34,045 nucleotides of DNA from an uncultured Chlorobiaceae bacterium (GCA_903915955.1 CAIWUU010000175.1:1-34045), one strand, 5' to 3'; shown: positions 9,269 through 19,760, numbered from the stretch's first letter. The notes: generated by a model from the letters alone, not told the origin. A program made the numbers and translations.

Positions 9269-10186
9269 TTAGTATCCGTAACTCTTCAGGAGATTGTTTT
9301 TCTTTCGCCAGTCGGGTCGGACTTTTATAAAAAGTTCAAGAAATACCGGCCTGCCGAGCATCTCCTCAATATCTTTTCTTGCCGTCTGTCCCAGTTTTTT
9401 CAAAGCCGCCCCCTTGTGCCCAATTATGATCTGTTTCTGCGTGTCACGCTCAACAATAACCGAACAGCGGATAAGATCCTTCCGTGTCGGGTCATTTTCG
9501 TGCTGCTCCCTGAACTCGTCTATGACAACTTCGGTAGAATAGGGCACCTCACGCCCGTAGAGCAGAAAAATCTTTTCACGGATAATTTCACTGACAAAAA
9601 ATCGTTCGGGAGCGGTACTGAGCGTATCTTCAGGATAGAGTGGATAGTTAAGCGGAAGGAATGGCTGTATCGCTTCGACGAGCTGCGCAATATTGTTGCC
9701 TTTCAATGCCGAAACCGAGAGGAGTGAAGCGGGATTCCAGGTACTCCTGACAAACTCTTCTGCCAGTCGCTGACGCTCTTCACTGACAAGGTCACATTTA
9801 TTGAGTACTGCAATAATTGGTTTTCCGACCGGTTTCAGCCAGACACTAAAAAGCTCTTCAGCAAACTCTCGATCAACAAAATCTTTTTTGCCTGAATAGG
9901 GCAAAAGAGCAAGAACAACATCAGCATCTTTAAGGGTGTCGCGAATAACACCAAGCATCGATTCATGGAGCTTCTGCTGCGGCTTCATGATGCCTGGCGT
10001 ATCGAGAAAAATAATTTGACAGTTTTCGTTGTGGTATATTCCTGTAATTTTTTTTCTCGTGGTTTGCGGTTTTGGTGTAACAATAGAGAGCTTGAAATCA
10101 AGAAGCTCATTCAGCAGGGTTGACTTGCCTGCATTGGGTGGGCCGACAATAATTGCGAAACCGCATGAAAATGGAGTGGATGCCAT
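9269..10186 (-). CDS. era: GTPase Era
   Basis: A 305-residue ribosome-assembly GTPase that binds the 3' end of 16S rRNA. G1 is '[15 protein letters not shown]', G3 '[11 protein letters not shown]', G4 'VLNKCD' and G5 'VSALKGNN'. The C-terminal KH domain includes '[21 protein letters not shown]' and ends '[17 protein letters not shown]', typical of Era. The length is normal. The ATG at 10186 is the only start consistent with the N-terminal GTPase fold. It is divergent from rodA (95 bp). Confidence 0.96.
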   Translation of the reverse strand: MASTPFSCGFAIIVGPPNAGKSTLLNELLDFKLSIVTPKPQTTRKKITGIYHNENCQIIFLDTPGIMKPQQKLHESMLGVIRDTLKDADVVLALLPYSGKKDFVDREFAEELFSVWLKPVGKPIIAVLNKCDLVSEERQRLAEEFVRSTWNPASLLSVSALKGNNIAQLVEAIQPFLPLNYPLYPEDTLSTAPERFFVSEIIREKIFLLYGREVPYSTEVVIDEFREQHENDPTRKDLIRCSVIVERDTQKQIIIGHKGAALKKLGQTARKDIEEMLGRPVFLELFIKVRPDWRKKNNLLKSYGY

Positions 10187-10281
10187 AAAAGAATTTTATG
10201 AAAGGTTCAACCTGTTTACAGAATACAATACTAAATTGCGATATCTTATGATACGGAAAAAAGGGTTACTCAAACACTGGA

Positions 10282-11541
10282 ATGGAAAAACAAAACAAAC
10301 TTGATCAGTGGCTTCTGGCATCTGTGGCTGGACTCATTGTAATGGGGCTCATGTCCATTTACAGCGCGACCAATGGCACGGGTGACACATCTCTCTTCTA
10401 TCGACAATTGGCATGGGCTTTTTTTGGTATTATGGCCTTGGCATTTGTCTATTATAATGATGGACACATCGTCAGAGATAACGCCTATATTTTTTACGCT
10501 ATAGGGCTCGTTCTGCTTGTGGCCGTCCTGATTTTCGGAAGAAAAATTGCGGGACAGACCAGTTGGATGAGAATCGGATTTTTCAGTTTTCAGCCATCTG
10601 AAGTGGTCAAAATGGCGACAATTCTCGCTCTGGCAAGATATCTTTCTGATGATAATACCGATATCCAGTCAATCCCGCATCTCTTTATTGCCCTTGCAAT
10701 AGCTTTTATTCCCATGATGCTTATCATGCTGCAACCAGATATGGGCACAATGCTTACCATTCTGCCATTCGTTGCCACCATGCTTATTATGGCGGGTTTC
10801 GATATCTATATTCTTATGCTGATGACTTTTCCTTTCATCCTCATGATCGCAGGATTTTTCAATATTTATTTAGTTGTTACTCTCGCCGTCATTCTAGGAA
10901 TAGTACTCTTCTACAGGCACAAGAAATTCCAACTCCATCAGCTATTCTTTATTGGTCCGGGTCTTGCCGCAGGTTTGTTCATGAATCGGTTTTCAAACGA
11001 AATACTTAAGCCGCATCAAATAAAAAGGATTCAAACCTTTATCGACCCTATGTCTGATCCACAAGGAGCAGGATACAATGCTCTTCAAGCTAAAATCGCA
11101 ATAAGTTCCGGGGGACTTTGGGGAAAAGGGTTTCTTGCTGGAACACAGACACAACTACGTTTTATACCAGCCCAGTGGACCGATTTTATTTTTTGTGTTA
11201 TCGCTGAGGAGCTTGGTTTTATTGGCGCATCACTCATGATAGCGCTCTATCTTATAATGATTCTCCGATTGATTGGAATAATTTTTTCAATCACAAACAA
11301 GTTTGTTCAACTGACATTGGGTGGATTTGTATCTCTTATGTTTGTTCATGTCGTCATCAATGTTGGTATGACCATTGGTCTTATTCCTGTTATCGGAGTT
11401 CCACTCCCATTTGTCTCTTACGGCGGTTCCTCACTGTTGGGAAACATGATTATGATTGGTCTGGCGCTTAATTTCTTCAGAAACAAAAGAAATCTTGGAT
11501 ATCATAGCAGTGTAGTCATAAGAAAAAAAAGCGCATTGTAA
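10282..11541 (+). CDS. rodA: SEDS-family peptidoglycan glycosyltransferase RodA
   Basis: A 419-residue polytopic membrane protein with about ten transmembrane helices. The N-terminus '[20 protein letters not shown]' is typical of RodA. '[14 protein letters not shown]' contains the conserved Asp of SEDS polymerases. '[16 protein letters not shown]' and '[20 protein letters not shown]' are the conserved SEDS motifs. It would polymerise lipid II for lateral wall growth together with a class B PBP, which is not in the window. FtsW is the alternative, but the N-terminus and the lack of FtsW-type extensions favour RodA. The region 10830-11020 is more AT-rich and less conserved. No strong Shine-Dalgarno precedes the ATG. 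Confidence 0.88.
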   Translation: MEKQNKLDQWLLASVAGLIVMGLMSIYSATNGTGDTSLFYRQLAWAFFGIMALAFVYYNDGHIVRDNAYIFYAIGLVLLVAVLIFGRKIAGQTSWMRIGFFSFQPSEVVKMATILALARYLSDDNTDIQSIPHLFIALAIAFIPMMLIMLQPDMGTMLTILPFVATMLIMAGFDIYILMLMTFPFILMIAGFFNIYLVVTLAVILGIVLFYRHKKFQLHQLFFIGPGLAAGLFMNRFSNEILKPHQIKRIQTFIDPMSDPQGAGYNALQAKIAISSGGLWGKGFLAGTQTQLRFIPAQWTDFIFCVIAEELGFIGASLMIALYLIMILRLIGIIFSITNKFVQLTLGGFVSLMFVHVVINVGMTIGLIPVIGVPLPFVSYGGSSLLGNMIMIGLALNFFRNKRNLGYHSSVVIRKKSAL

Positions 11542-11553
11542 TGCGCTTTTTTC
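11526..11553 (+). terminator. Rho-independent terminator overlapping the rodA stop
   Basis: AAAAGCGCAT (11527-11536) pairs with ATGCGCTTTT (11541-11550) across a TGTA loop and is followed by a T-rich tail. The rodA TAA stop (11539-11541) falls in the loop and start of the 3' arm, so the hairpin is compressed onto the end of the coding region. It may also serve the convergent gene ending at 11584. Confidence 0.88.
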
Positions 11554-11583
11554 TTTGTTCTCTTGCCATCGAAATGAAGAATA

Positions 11584-12045
11584 TTATTTTATTCTGTACA
11601 CATAGCGCTTGCCATCTTTGCCGGAAGGAATACGCTCAATCTCAGAATCACCAACACCATATTTGTTAAACCAGACACTGACAGTTGTTCCTTTGGTATC
11701 CAGGGCTTCAGCAATTTCACGAGGTTTGAAGTTTCTGTCAGCATTTGTGCGGAGCAACTCCTTAATAGCTACGCCAAGCTGACCGCGACTGAACTTCTGA
11801 ATGGTTGACGGGGCGGGCGATGCAGAAGTGCCCTCAAGCTTTGCAAGGTTTGTTTCAAGCTTTTTTATAACGGTAGCAAACTCATCTTCCAATGGCCTGA
11901 TTTTCTCCATATACTCTGTCTGAATCTGGCTAATTTCCGCCTGAAGCCTTCTTTTTTCTTCAACCAGTGATTGAAAAGAATCAATCCTTTGAATAAAAAT
12001 ATCGTATTTATCGGGCGAGATGGCATCTCTTTTTATAAAGTTCAT
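11584..12045 (-). CDS. Coiled-coil plus winged-helix-like protein of unknown function
   Basis: A 153-residue protein if started at ATG 12045 (MNFIKRDAISPD). AAGGA lies 5 nt before this ATG, whereas the ORF track start at 12126 adds a low-complexity, probably untranslated segment. Residues about 15-75 form a predicted coiled coil ('EEKRRLQAEISQIQ', 'KKLETNLAKLEG'). A Ser/Pro/Ala linker follows, and then a C-terminal domain with 'RGQLGVAIKELLRTN', 'KPREIAEALDTKGTTVSVWFNKYG' and 'GKDGKRYVYRIK' that looks like a winged helix-turn-helix. I do not recognise a named family. A DNA-binding or nucleoid role is inferred from the fold only. It is flanked by rodA (convergent) and mtaB (divergent). Confidence 0.75.
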   Translation of the reverse strand: MNFIKRDAISPDKYDIFIQRIDSFQSLVEEKRRLQAEISQIQTEYMEKIRPLEDEFATVIKKLETNLAKLEGTSASPAPSTIQKFSRGQLGVAIKELLRTNADRNFKPREIAEALDTKGTTVSVWFNKYGVGDSEIERIPSGKDGKRYVYRIK

Positions 12046-12222
12046 AGCATTCCTTTTCATGGTTAAAGAGTATGTAGCGTTATCAATACACAATCCAAAT
12101 ATATAATAATATCTTTGCCTCTGCAAAATGATATTATTTAACCCCTTCTGATATATTTTTTAGCATTCATAATATATCACCAGTGTTTTTAAAGTATAGT
12201 GCGGGCGAAAAAAAATAAAGAT

Positions 12223-13584
12223 ATGAAAAATATTCAATCAAAAAGCGTTGCTGCAGTTACTCTTGGATGTAAACTGAACGTCGCAGAAACATCTGCCATA
12301 CTTGATAGTTTAAGCAAAAAGGGTTGGCGAATTTCAACAACAGAAGAAAAAGCTGATCTGATCATTATTCATACTTGCGCCGTCACACATAAGGCGGAAC
12401 AGAAGTGCCGGCAAAAAATAAGGGCTCTGATAAGAAAAAAACCTGATACGCGGATAGCGGTCATTGGATGTTATGCTCAATTGCATCCAGACTCACTTTC
12501 CTCAATAGATGGAATAGACCTTATCCTTGGCAGCAATGATAAGTTTGAGATCGAATTGTACAGTAATGTATTAGAAAAAACAATACCTAAAGCTTTTGTC
12601 AAGGTAACTCCAGCCCACACCATTGAAGCAGTCTATCCTGGATATTCGTTACCTGCTCCTGCAAGTAAAGAGAGAACACGTGCATTTCTGAAAATACAGG
12701 ATGGCTGTGATTATGGTTGTTCCTACTGTACAATTCCGCTTGTCAGAGGTAAATCACGATCAATACCGGCCGAGGAAATTGTTGAACGCGCCTCTCTTCT
12801 GGCTTCATCAGGATATCGCGAAATCGTGCTGACCGGTGTCAATACTGGAGATTATCACTCTGGCGACATGACGTTGTGCGACCTTTTGCGTCAACTTGAA
12901 AAGGTCGATATCAGCCGGATCCGTATCAGCTCTATTGAACCCGATATTGTCGATCATGAGCTGATTTCGCTTGTTGCTGCCTCCAGGAAAATTGTGCCCC
13001 ATTTTCACATTCCTCTTCAAAGCGGATCAAACACCATTCTCAGAGCCATGCGGCGACGTTACGACACTGCACTCTATCGCAATAAGGTGCAGCAGGCTGT
13101 AGAGCGCATTGCCGAGTGTGCTATTGGGGCTGATGTGATGGTTGGGTTCCCGGGTGAAACTGAGGATGATTTTCTCCAGATGTACCGTTTCATTGAAGAG
13201 CTTCCACTTGCATATCTTCATGTATTCAGTTGTTCCATTCGACCCGGAACCACTCTTGCCGAACAAACTGATAACCGGGAGCGGAGCCCTGTCGCTTCAA
13301 AAGAGACCACACGTCGCTACCTGGAGCTGGTGGAGCTTGGCCACAAGAAGGAGGCAACATTCAAGGCTCGCTTCATCGGGAAAGAGTGCACAGTTCTCTT
13401 CGAAAACTCCAGGTCACTGCCAAAGGGGGTACAACAGTGCAGCGGCTACACCCGGAACTATCTCAGGGTGTTGGTTGAGAGTTCTGATCGCCCTCTTGTA
13501 CAATCTTTGAGAGGAAATGAATTACCTGTTTTAATAGACTCTCTGGATGACGATTTGAATTTAAAAGGGAGAGTACTATCTTGA
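12223..13584 (+). CDS. mtaB: tRNA t6A37 methylthiotransferase MtaB
   Basis: A 453-residue radical-SAM enzyme that converts t6A to ms2t6A at tRNA position 37. The N-terminal UPF0004 domain has 'VTLGCKLNVAETSAI', 'IIHTCAVTHKAEQKCR' and 'AVIGCYAQLHP', which supply the three cysteines of the auxiliary cluster. The radical-SAM motif 'KIQDGCDYGCSYCTIPLVRGKSRS' is CxxxCxxC. 'LTGVNTGDY' and 'FHIPLQSGS' are typical of the MTTase family. A C-terminal TRAM-like domain includes 'CTVLFENS' and 'GYTRNYLRVLVE'. The wording 'CKLN' and the GVNTGDY segment favour MtaB over MiaB or RimO. The ORF track starts at a GTG (12199); the ATG at 12223 places the conserved domain at the usual distance. It is followed closely by apt. 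Confidence 0.9.
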   Translation: MKNIQSKSVAAVTLGCKLNVAETSAILDSLSKKGWRISTTEEKADLIIIHTCAVTHKAEQKCRQKIRALIRKKPDTRIAVIGCYAQLHPDSLSSIDGIDLILGSNDKFEIELYSNVLEKTIPKAFVKVTPAHTIEAVYPGYSLPAPASKERTRAFLKIQDGCDYGCSYCTIPLVRGKSRSIPAEEIVERASLLASSGYREIVLTGVNTGDYHSGDMTLCDLLRQLEKVDISRIRISSIEPDIVDHELISLVAASRKIVPHFHIPLQSGSNTILRAMRRRYDTALYRNKVQQAVERIAECAIGADVMVGFPGETEDDFLQMYRFIEELPLAYLHVFSCSIRPGTTLAEQTDNRERSPVASKETTRRYLELVELGHKKEATFKARFIGKECTVLFENSRSLPKGVQQCSGYTRNYLRVLVESSDRPLVQSLRGNELPVLIDSLDDDLNLKGRVLS

Positions 13585-13633
13585 TTTTTCGTTTTCTCGT
13601 CTCTTGGAACGTTTAACTAAATCTGTGCCATCC

Positions 13634-14167
13634 ATGCCTATTAAATCTCGCATCCGCTCGATTCCCGACTATCCGAAAAAAGGGATTCTTTTTCGTGATA
13701 TTACAACACTCATAAAGGATCCTGTCGGGTTCAGGCTTGTTATCGATAATCTGACACAGCATTACCTGCAGGAGGAGATGGATTTTGATGTCATTGTTGG
13801 CATCGAAGCAAGAGGATTTATTATCGGGGGCGCATTGGCCTACACGCTTGGCAAAGGGTTCGTGCCTGTCAGAAAACCAGGCAAACTGCCTGCTGACGTT
13901 GTATCACAGGAGTACCAGCTTGAGTATGGAACTGACAAAATAGAGATCCATGTTGATGCTCTCTCAGCAGGACAGAAGGTCCTTCTCGTCGACGATTTGC
14001 TTGCCACGGGAGGCACCGCTCTTGCCGCAGCAGCTCTGGTGGAAAAGGTGGGCGGTATTGTCTCCGAGATGGCTTTTATCGTCAATCTGCCTGATATCGG
14101 AGGTGAGAGACGAATCCTTGAGAAAGGATACCGTATCTACTCCCTTACTGAGTTTGAGGGCGACTAA
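13634..14167 (+). CDS. apt: Adenine phosphoribosyltransferase
   Basis: A 177-residue purine salvage enzyme (adenine + PRPP to AMP). 'IRSIPDYPKKGILFRDITTLI' is the Apt N-terminal signature, 'GIEARGFIIGGALAY' the substrate loop and 'VLLVDDLLATGGTA' the PRPP-binding motif. The ORF track begins at TTG 13604; the ATG at 13634 gives the family-typical length. It lies 49 bp downstream of mtaB and is probably co-transcribed. Confidence 0.95.
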   Translation: MPIKSRIRSIPDYPKKGILFRDITTLIKDPVGFRLVIDNLTQHYLQEEMDFDVIVGIEARGFIIGGALAYTLGKGFVPVRKPGKLPADVVSQEYQLEYGTDKIEIHVDALSAGQKVLLVDDLLATGGTALAAAALVEKVGGIVSEMAFIVNLPDIGGERRILEKGYRIYSLTEFEGD

Positions 14168-14203
14168 CTCATCAGCACGAACACCACCTTCCCCGCTTTG
14201 GGT

Positions 14204-14237
14204 ATATGAAACGGCAGCAGCAACCGCCGTTTCATAT
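14204..14237. terminator. Inverted repeat between convergent apt and HU genes
   Basis: A perfect 12-bp inverted repeat, ATATGAAACGGC (14204-14215) and its complement (14226-14237), with a 10-nt loop. It sits between the apt stop and the HU-family gene stop. It has no clear T-run on either strand, so it is probably a bidirectional terminator or mRNA 3'-end stabiliser rather than a textbook intrinsic terminator. Confidence 0.5.
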
Positions 14238-14262
14238 TATAATGTACACTATCCACTCTCTT

Positions 14263-14571
14263 TTAATCACCAAGGGTTTTCAGACTTTCACTCACCGCAC
14301 ACTTGAACTCCTTTGAAATTTTGAAAGTGGGAACATTTTTGGGCTCTACCGTTACTTTTTCTCCTGTTCTCGGATTACGAGCCTGCCGAAAATTTTTATG
14401 CCGGATATTGAATGAGCCAAACCCCCTGATTTCAATTCGCTTTCCAGCTTTGAGAGAATCAATGATGCTTTCAAACAGGCCGTCCACCACGGACTCCGTT
14501 TCGTTTTTCGTCAGGCCTGTCTTGTGGGCAATAACATTGACCAGATCAGCTTTTGTGGTTGTGTTTCCCAT
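14263..14571 (-). CDS. HU/IHF-family DNA-bending protein
   Basis: A 102-residue histone-like protein. 'TKADLVNVIAHKTGLTKNE' is the N-terminal helix pair. 'RIEIRGFGSFNIRHK' contains the GFGSF motif, and 'RQARNPRTGEKVTVEPK' is the DNA-intercalating arm with the conserved Arg-Asn-Pro. It binds and bends DNA as a dimer. Sequence alone does not separate an HU from an IHF subunit here. It starts 13 bp downstream of ftsH and is probably in the same transcript. Confidence 0.93.
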   Translation of the reverse strand: MGNTTTKADLVNVIAHKTGLTKNETESVVDGLFESIIDSLKAGKRIEIRGFGSFNIRHKNFRQARNPRTGEKVTVEPKNVPTFKISKEFKCAVSESLKTLGD

Positions 14572-14584
14572 GGTGATATATGGC

Positions 14585-16543
14585 TTAGGTTATGATTATC
14601 TCTTTTATCTCCATCGCATTGAGTGACTCCTTCTCAATAAGGGCTATGGCGAGCTTTTGCAAGGCATCGCTCTTCTCGGTGAGAATCGTTCTGGCATTTT
14701 CCATGCACTCCATGATGATAGTACGAACCTCGATATCAATCTGAAGCGCTGTCTCTTCACTGTACTCACGAATATGCGAGTAGTCCTTTCCAAGAAAAAC
14801 CTCCTTGTGACTGTCGCCATAGTTGATTGGACCAAGCTTGTCGCTCATTCCCCACTGACGCACCATTCTGCGGGCGATATCGGTAGCCTTCTCAATATCG
14901 TTGGCCGCTCCCGTGCTCACCTCATTGAATGTCAGCTCTTCAGCAACTCTTCCGCCAAGCGCATAAGTAATCATCGCAAGCAGATACTCCCTGTTGTGAG
15001 TATAGCGATCTTCAAGAGGCAGGTATGCTGTAAGTCCGAGACTTCTGCCCCGTGGTATAATCGTCACTTTGTGTATAGGATCTGAACCTTTCGTAAACAT
15101 TGAAACAAGCACATGACCAGCTTCATGATAGGCTGTAAGCTTTTTCTGCTCATCCGAGATAAACATACTCTTTCTTTCCGTTCCCATCAATATCTTGTCG
15201 CGAGCCTGCTCAAAATTCTCTGCTGTCAGACGCTCCTGATTATTACGGGAAGCTAACAGGGCTGCTTCGTTGACAAGATTTGCCAAATCTGCTCCTGAAA
15301 ATCCTGGTGAACTTTTTGCGATGACGTTAATATCGACACTCTCATCAAGCGGTGTATTTTTTGTATGGATATTCAAAATTGCCTCACGCCCACGAATATC
15401 AGGCTTGTCGATGGTGATCTGACGGTCAAATCTTCCAGGACGAAGCAAGGCTGTATCAAGCACATCAGGCCTGTTTGTTGCAGCAATAAGGATCACATTT
15501 TCATTCGTCGTAAAACCATCCATCTCAACAAGAAGCTGATTCAGCGTCTGCTCGCGCTCATCATGTCCACCACCAAGCCCTGCTCCCCGGCTGCGCCCAA
15601 CAGCATCAATTTCATCGATAAAGACAATACACGGAGAATTTTTCTTGGCCTGCTCAAACAGATCCCTCACTCTTGCAGCTCCAACCCCGACAAACATCTC
15701 AACAAAATCGGCTCCGGAGATTGAAAAAAATGGTACTTTGGCCTCGCCGGCAATCGCTTTGGCCAACAGTGTTTTACCGGTGCCTGGAGGCCCGAGTAAC
15801 AACACACCTTTCGGGATTTTTCCTCCAACTTTCTGGAATTTCTCAGGATTGGTGAGAAACTCAACGGTCTCCTGCAGCTCCTCAATTGCCTCATCCACAC
15901 CAGCGACATCCTTAAAGGTAACCTTCACATCAAATTCACTGACAAGCTTGGCACGGCTTTTACTGAAACTAAAAATATTTTTGGCCTGAGCGCCACCATT
16001 TTGCCCGTTCATCTTTCTCATCAGGAAAAAGTATATAAGGCCAAAGATAAGCCACGGTGCAAAGAGGACAAAAAATGTGCTCAAAGGAGTGGTGCCCTCC
16101 TCAACCTTGATCCGGATTCCCTTGTCAGCAAGCAGATCTGCCTGTTCAAGAGGAAATGATGGAATCCTCACAGAAAAGCGATTAGACTGAAGTGTTGCGC
16201 CGTTGGCAAGCTGCAGTTGGATTGGTGCGCCAAGCTTTCCGCTCAAGATTGCCGATTTATCTTCAAAGGTCTTCACGGTAATTTCAGTAACAAGCGAACG
16301 TGAAAGAACAGATTTATACTCGTTATAGGTTATTTCAGAAGAATCACCTGATGCAAAATAACGTTGAACAGCAAACAGCATTAACAACCCAAACATCATG
16401 ACGAAGATGATGCGAGGAAACTTTCCTTGAGGGCTATCCCCTTTTCCCTGAAACCATCCCGGGTTACGATCATCGTCACCGACTGGCTGGAATTTATTGC
16501 GTAAAGCCTCTCTTCCTGATCTCTTTACTGGATTTTTAGACAT
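14585..16543 (-). CDS. ftsH: ATP-dependent zinc metalloprotease FtsH
   Basis: A 652-residue membrane-bound AAA protease. Two transmembrane segments (about residues 42-62 and 158-176) flank a periplasmic domain. The AAA domain has Walker A '[13 protein letters not shown]', the pore motif '[10 protein letters not shown]', Walker B 'IVFIDEID' and the second region of homology '[20 protein letters not shown]'. The peptidase has 'HEAGH' and a distal Asp in '[10 protein letters not shown]'. It degrades membrane and regulatory proteins. The N-terminal 35 residues before the first membrane segment are basic and Gly-rich, slightly longer than in E. coli. No strong Shine-Dalgarno is seen upstream of the ATG. 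It precedes the HU-family gene. Confidence 0.97.
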   Translation of the reverse strand: MSKNPVKRSGREALRNKFQPVGDDDRNPGWFQGKGDSPQGKFPRIIFVMMFGLLMLFAVQRYFASGDSSEITYNEYKSVLSRSLVTEITVKTFEDKSAILSGKLGAPIQLQLANGATLQSNRFSVRIPSFPLEQADLLADKGIRIKVEEGTTPLSTFFVLFAPWLIFGLIYFFLMRKMNGQNGGAQAKNIFSFSKSRAKLVSEFDVKVTFKDVAGVDEAIEELQETVEFLTNPEKFQKVGGKIPKGVLLLGPPGTGKTLLAKAIAGEAKVPFFSISGADFVEMFVGVGAARVRDLFEQAKKNSPCIVFIDEIDAVGRSRGAGLGGGHDEREQTLNQLLVEMDGFTTNENVILIAATNRPDVLDTALLRPGRFDRQITIDKPDIRGREAILNIHTKNTPLDESVDINVIAKSSPGFSGADLANLVNEAALLASRNNQERLTAENFEQARDKILMGTERKSMFISDEQKKLTAYHEAGHVLVSMFTKGSDPIHKVTIIPRGRSLGLTAYLPLEDRYTHNREYLLAMITYALGGRVAEELTFNEVSTGAANDIEKATDIARRMVRQWGMSDKLGPINYGDSHKEVFLGKDYSHIREYSEETALQIDIEVRTIIMECMENARTILTEKSDALQKLAIALIEKESLNAMEIKEIIIT

Positions 16544-16801
16544 AAATAAACGGCAAGTGATAGTATAAAATGTAACTTACTACATTAAAAGTAATTAAAA
16601 GAAACAAAAAGTTTGAACGACAATCACAAATAAAAAGTTTATTAATCTTTCCTTCTGCCGAAAAGTTTGTCACATTGATCCGGAATTTCAAGAGTTTCGG
16701 CTTAATCTGTTATCTTGTGACTAAGTGCAGCAAGTTTTTCTTAAATTCACTGCTTCTCGAAATGGATTTTACTGTCAACAATTAACCGCACAACGCTCAT
16801 T

Positions 16802-18310
16802 ATGGTTGGTCAAAGGGTTAGAACCAGGTTTGCACCTTCTCCCACAGGATACCTGCATGTAGGCGGACTGAGAACCGCTCTGTATAATTATCTGTTTGCA
16901 AAGAAATTGCATGGAGAGTTCATTATCAGAATTGAAGATACCGATCAAAGCAGAAAGGTAGAGGATGCACAGAAAAATCTTATCAAGACCCTTGAGTGGG
17001 CTGGAATTGTTGCCGATGAAAGTCCTGAAAAGGGCGGAAATTATGGTCCTTATGTCCAGTCAGAAAGGCTGGATATCTATGACAAATATTGCAAGCAACT
17101 CCTGAGTGATCAACATGCGTACTACTGCTTTTCAACGCATGAAGAGCTTGAGGAGAACCGTCAGCTTCAGATAAAACAGGGACTCCAGCCAAAATACAAC
17201 AGGAAATGGCTACCTGAAGAGATGGGAGGCACCATACCTGCAGGTCTCATCAAGAAAAAACTTGATGAGGGCGAGCCTTACGTTATCCGCATGAAGGTAC
17301 CTGATTATGTTTCTGTCTGGTTTGAAGACATCATCAGAGGCCCCGTCGAATTTGACTCTGCCACAATTGATGACCAGGTGCTGATGAAATCTGACGGGTT
17401 TCCTACCTACCATTTTGCCAGCGTCATCGACGACCATTTTATGGAGTTTACCCATATTATAAGAGGAGAAGAGTGGCTCTCCTCCATGCCAAAACATTTA
17501 CTCCTTTACGAATTTTTTGGATGGGAAGCACCAAAAGTTGCCCACCTTCCCCTCCTGCTCAACCCTGACCGCTCAAAACTCAGCAAGAGGCAGGGCGATG
17601 TTGCCGTAGAGGATTATATCCGAAAGGGATACAGCGCCGATGCAATTGTCAATTTTGTCGCTATGCTCGGCTGGAACGAAGGAGAGGGCAGTGAGCAGGA
17701 GGTTTACAGCATGGAACAACTCATCGAAAAGTTTTCACTTGAGCGAGTCGGCAAAGCTGGCGCTGTATTCAATATTGACAAGCTGAACTGGCTTGAGAAA
17801 CAGTATATCAAAAACCGCCCGACAGAGAAGCTTGTTGAGGTCATCAAACCAATTCTCAAAGCTGAGCTTGAGCAGAAAAAGTCGCTGATGCCACTGGAGA
17901 TGATTACCAGTGAAGCCTATCTTGAGAAAGTGATTGCGCTGATGCGTGAGCGCGTTGGATTTGAGCATGAGTTTGTAACATTCTCATCTTACTTCTATTT
18001 TGAGCCAGAAACGTATGATGGGGAGGCTATCAAGAAACGGTGGTCTGTTGATACGAACGACCTGCTTCGGGAGTTTGTTGAACTCCTTGAGTCGCTTGAT
18101 GAGTTCAGCGCAGACAATATTGAAACACAACTCAAAGAGTTTGTTGCACCCAAAGGGTTGAAGGCGGCTGCACTCATTCACCCATTGAGAGTCGTAACAT
18201 CTGGAGTAAGTTTTGGACCAAGTCTCTACCACATGCTTGAAGTTCTGGGCAAAGAGACAGTGCTTCGACGAATTCAGGCAGGAATTGAGAAAATAACTTT
18301 TCCTGTATAA
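16802..18310 (+). CDS. gltX: Glutamyl-tRNA synthetase
   Basis: A 502-residue class I aminoacyl-tRNA synthetase. '[21 protein letters not shown]' holds the HIGH-equivalent motif and '[10 protein letters not shown]' the KMSKS-equivalent. '[11 protein letters not shown]' is also conserved. Glu-tRNA feeds protein synthesis and, through glutamyl-tRNA reductase, the C5 route to tetrapyrroles, a major flux in a bacteriochlorophyll-rich cell. Whether it also charges tRNA-Gln for amidation cannot be read from the sequence. It ends at a strong terminator, just before tRNA-Phe. Confidence 0.97.
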   Translation: MVGQRVRTRFAPSPTGYLHVGGLRTALYNYLFAKKLHGEFIIRIEDTDQSRKVEDAQKNLIKTLEWAGIVADESPEKGGNYGPYVQSERLDIYDKYCKQLLSDQHAYYCFSTHEELEENRQLQIKQGLQPKYNRKWLPEEMGGTIPAGLIKKKLDEGEPYVIRMKVPDYVSVWFEDIIRGPVEFDSATIDDQVLMKSDGFPTYHFASVIDDHFMEFTHIIRGEEWLSSMPKHLLLYEFFGWEAPKVAHLPLLLNPDRSKLSKRQGDVAVEDYIRKGYSADAIVNFVAMLGWNEGEGSEQEVYSMEQLIEKFSLERVGKAGAVFNIDKLNWLEKQYIKNRPTEKLVEVIKPILKAELEQKKSLMPLEMITSEAYLEKVIALMRERVGFEHEFVTFSSYFYFEPETYDGEAIKKRWSVDTNDLLREFVELLESLDEFSADNIETQLKEFVAPKGLKAAALIHPLRVVTSGVSFGPSLYHMLEVLGKETVLRRIQAGIEKITFPV

Positions 18311-18316
18311 TTCAGC

Positions 18317-18369
18317 CACTCACAATACGGAACTTTAGAGGGTTTGGCTCCGTATTGTGAGTTTTTTAT
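18317..18369 (+). terminator. Rho-independent terminator of gltX
   Basis: A 14-bp perfect stem, ACTCACAATACGGA (18318-18331) with TCCGTATTGTGAGT (18349-18362), a 17-nt loop and a following T-run. Confidence 0.93.
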
Positions 18370-18370
18370 T

Positions 18371-18397
18371 TTGATGTAAAAGATTTATTCCTATATT
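18371..18397 (+). promoter_or_regulatory. Candidate promoter of tRNA-Phe
   Basis: TTGATG at 18371-18376 and TATATT at 18392-18397 are separated by 15 bp, or TTTGAT one base upstream gives 16 bp. The predicted start falls about 10 nt upstream of the mature tRNA 5' end. The spacing is slightly short, so this is a candidate only. Confidence 0.4.
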
Positions 18398-18412
18398 TTG
18401 CTCAAGTTTGAA

Positions 18413-18485
18413 GGACAGATAGCTCAGTTGGTAGAGCAAAGGACTGAAAATCCTTGTGTCGTGGGTTCGATTCCCTCTCTGTCCA
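18413..18485 (+). tRNA. tRNA-Phe (anticodon GAA)
   Basis: 73 nt. The acceptor stem GGACAGA pairs with TCTGTCC. The D arm is AGCTCAGTTGGTAGAGC. The anticodon stem-loop AAGGA-CTGAAAA-TCCTT has anticodon GAA. The T loop is TTCGATT. The T stem GTGGG/CCCTC has one T-T mismatch. The 3' CCA is not encoded (the DNA continues A-CAACA). Confidence 0.96.
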
Positions 18486-18605
18486 CAACAAGTCACAGCA
18501 ATTTCCGCCACTCACTCTCCTGCTCACACCATATTACACGGTTTTTATTTGTCACGCTGGGTAATTTAGTCATGTAGCCGTGTTTGAACATCACCAATCT
18601 CCGGC

Positions 18606-19736
18606 ATGAATATTACCACAGTTCCTGATCAGGAAATCTGGCACGATATGCGAAAGCCTGGTGCTTATGAATGGTGGTATTTCGATGCGGAAGACAAAAC
18701 AAGCGGATTTTCAGTTGTGCTTATCTGGTTTGCTGGTTTTCCCTTTTCCCCATACTACACCAACCACTACGAGCACTCAAAAAAAGATCTCTCTTCATCT
18801 CCACCACTGCCATCCAATTACTCTGGCTTCAGCTTTCAGTTGTATGAAAATGGAGAAGAGATAGTCAATTTTATTCGTGAAGGAGGTCAGGAGCTTTTCG
18901 AAAGCGGCCGCTCCACGATCGGAGTTCGATTCGAAAAGAACCGATTCAGCTATAATGGATTGCGAGATGAGTACTCTCTTGATATTGATTTTTCTTACCC
19001 TGCACGTCGTAAAAAAGTAAAAGCAACTCTGCTGTTCAAATCTAGCCGCAGAATCAGCTATGAAAAAAAAGACACCAACAACGACGGCAAAGTGCCTCTT
19101 CACCAGTGGCTGTTGAGTGTTCCAAAAGCTGATGTTGAAGGATTGATTGAGGTTATCGATCAACCCGGTGGCAGTATTCGAAGAATTCCGTTTATGGGAA
19201 ATGGATATCACGACCATAACTTCGGCGCAGTACCCATGCAGGAGTACATCTCGCGATGGTATTGGGGCAGGGCTTTTTCAAAACTGTTTGATCTCGTCTA
19301 TTATGTTGTTTTTTTTAAGAATAAGAAGTATCAGCCTCTTACTATACTAATGTTCCATGATAACAAAAGCGATAAAAGCACAGTGTACGACACCTTGGAT
19401 TTCAATGAAAGAAATTTTCGGCGAGGTGTTTTTTCGCCCCTTCACAGTACGAATCTTGAGTTGCACAATGATCAGGCAAGAGTAAAAATACATCATAACA
19501 AGGTACTTGACGCCGGGCCATTTTATCTTCGCTTCTCCTCCGATATTATCCTGAAAATCGATGGTCAGCATCCAGAGAGCATAAGCGGAATATCTGAATT
19601 TCTTGATCCTTCACGCCTGCAATCAAGAGTTTTGCGCTTATTTACATGCAGCCGAATATGGAGAGATGGAGTGCATTCAATCATGTATGACAGCTATAAC
19701 CGTTTTAAGAGTTCTTTCGATTGGAATAATCAATGA
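18606..19736 (+). CDS. crtC: Carotenoid 1,2-hydratase (CrtC family)
   Basis: A 376-residue protein with the CrtC/AttH-like fold signature: 'PGAYEWWYFDAEDKTSGFSVVLIWFAG' near residue 18 and 'GNGYHDHNFGAVPM' near residue 200, with a C-terminal 'WRDGVHSIMYDSY'. In green sulfur bacteria CrtC hydrates the psi-end of chlorobactene-type carotenoids, the step before glycosylation and acylation. From memory, the Chlorobaculum tepidum homolog also lies directly upstream of the Rieske and cytochrome b genes, which matches this order. It is divided from petC by 164 bp with its own candidate promoter. Confidence 0.85.
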   Translation: MNITTVPDQEIWHDMRKPGAYEWWYFDAEDKTSGFSVVLIWFAGFPFSPYYTNHYEHSKKDLSSSPPLPSNYSGFSFQLYENGEEIVNFIREGGQELFESGRSTIGVRFEKNRFSYNGLRDEYSLDIDFSYPARRKKVKATLLFKSSRRISYEKKDTNNDGKVPLHQWLLSVPKADVEGLIEVIDQPGGSIRRIPFMGNGYHDHNFGAVPMQEYISRWYWGRAFSKLFDLVYYVVFFKNKKYQPLTILMFHDNKSDKSTVYDTLDFNERNFRRGVFSPLHSTNLELHNDQARVKIHHNKVLDAGPFYLRFSSDIILKIDGQHPESISGISEFLDPSRLQSRVLRLFTCSRIWRDGVHSIMYDSYNRFKSSFDWNNQ

Positions 19737-19760
19737 AAAAATGATAAATTCCCTCACGGT

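Noticed and set aside
18642-18660. TGGCAC...TGCG resembling a sigma-54 -24/-12 promoter
   Set aside because: The spacing does not fit TGGCAC-N5-TTGC and it lies inside crtC.
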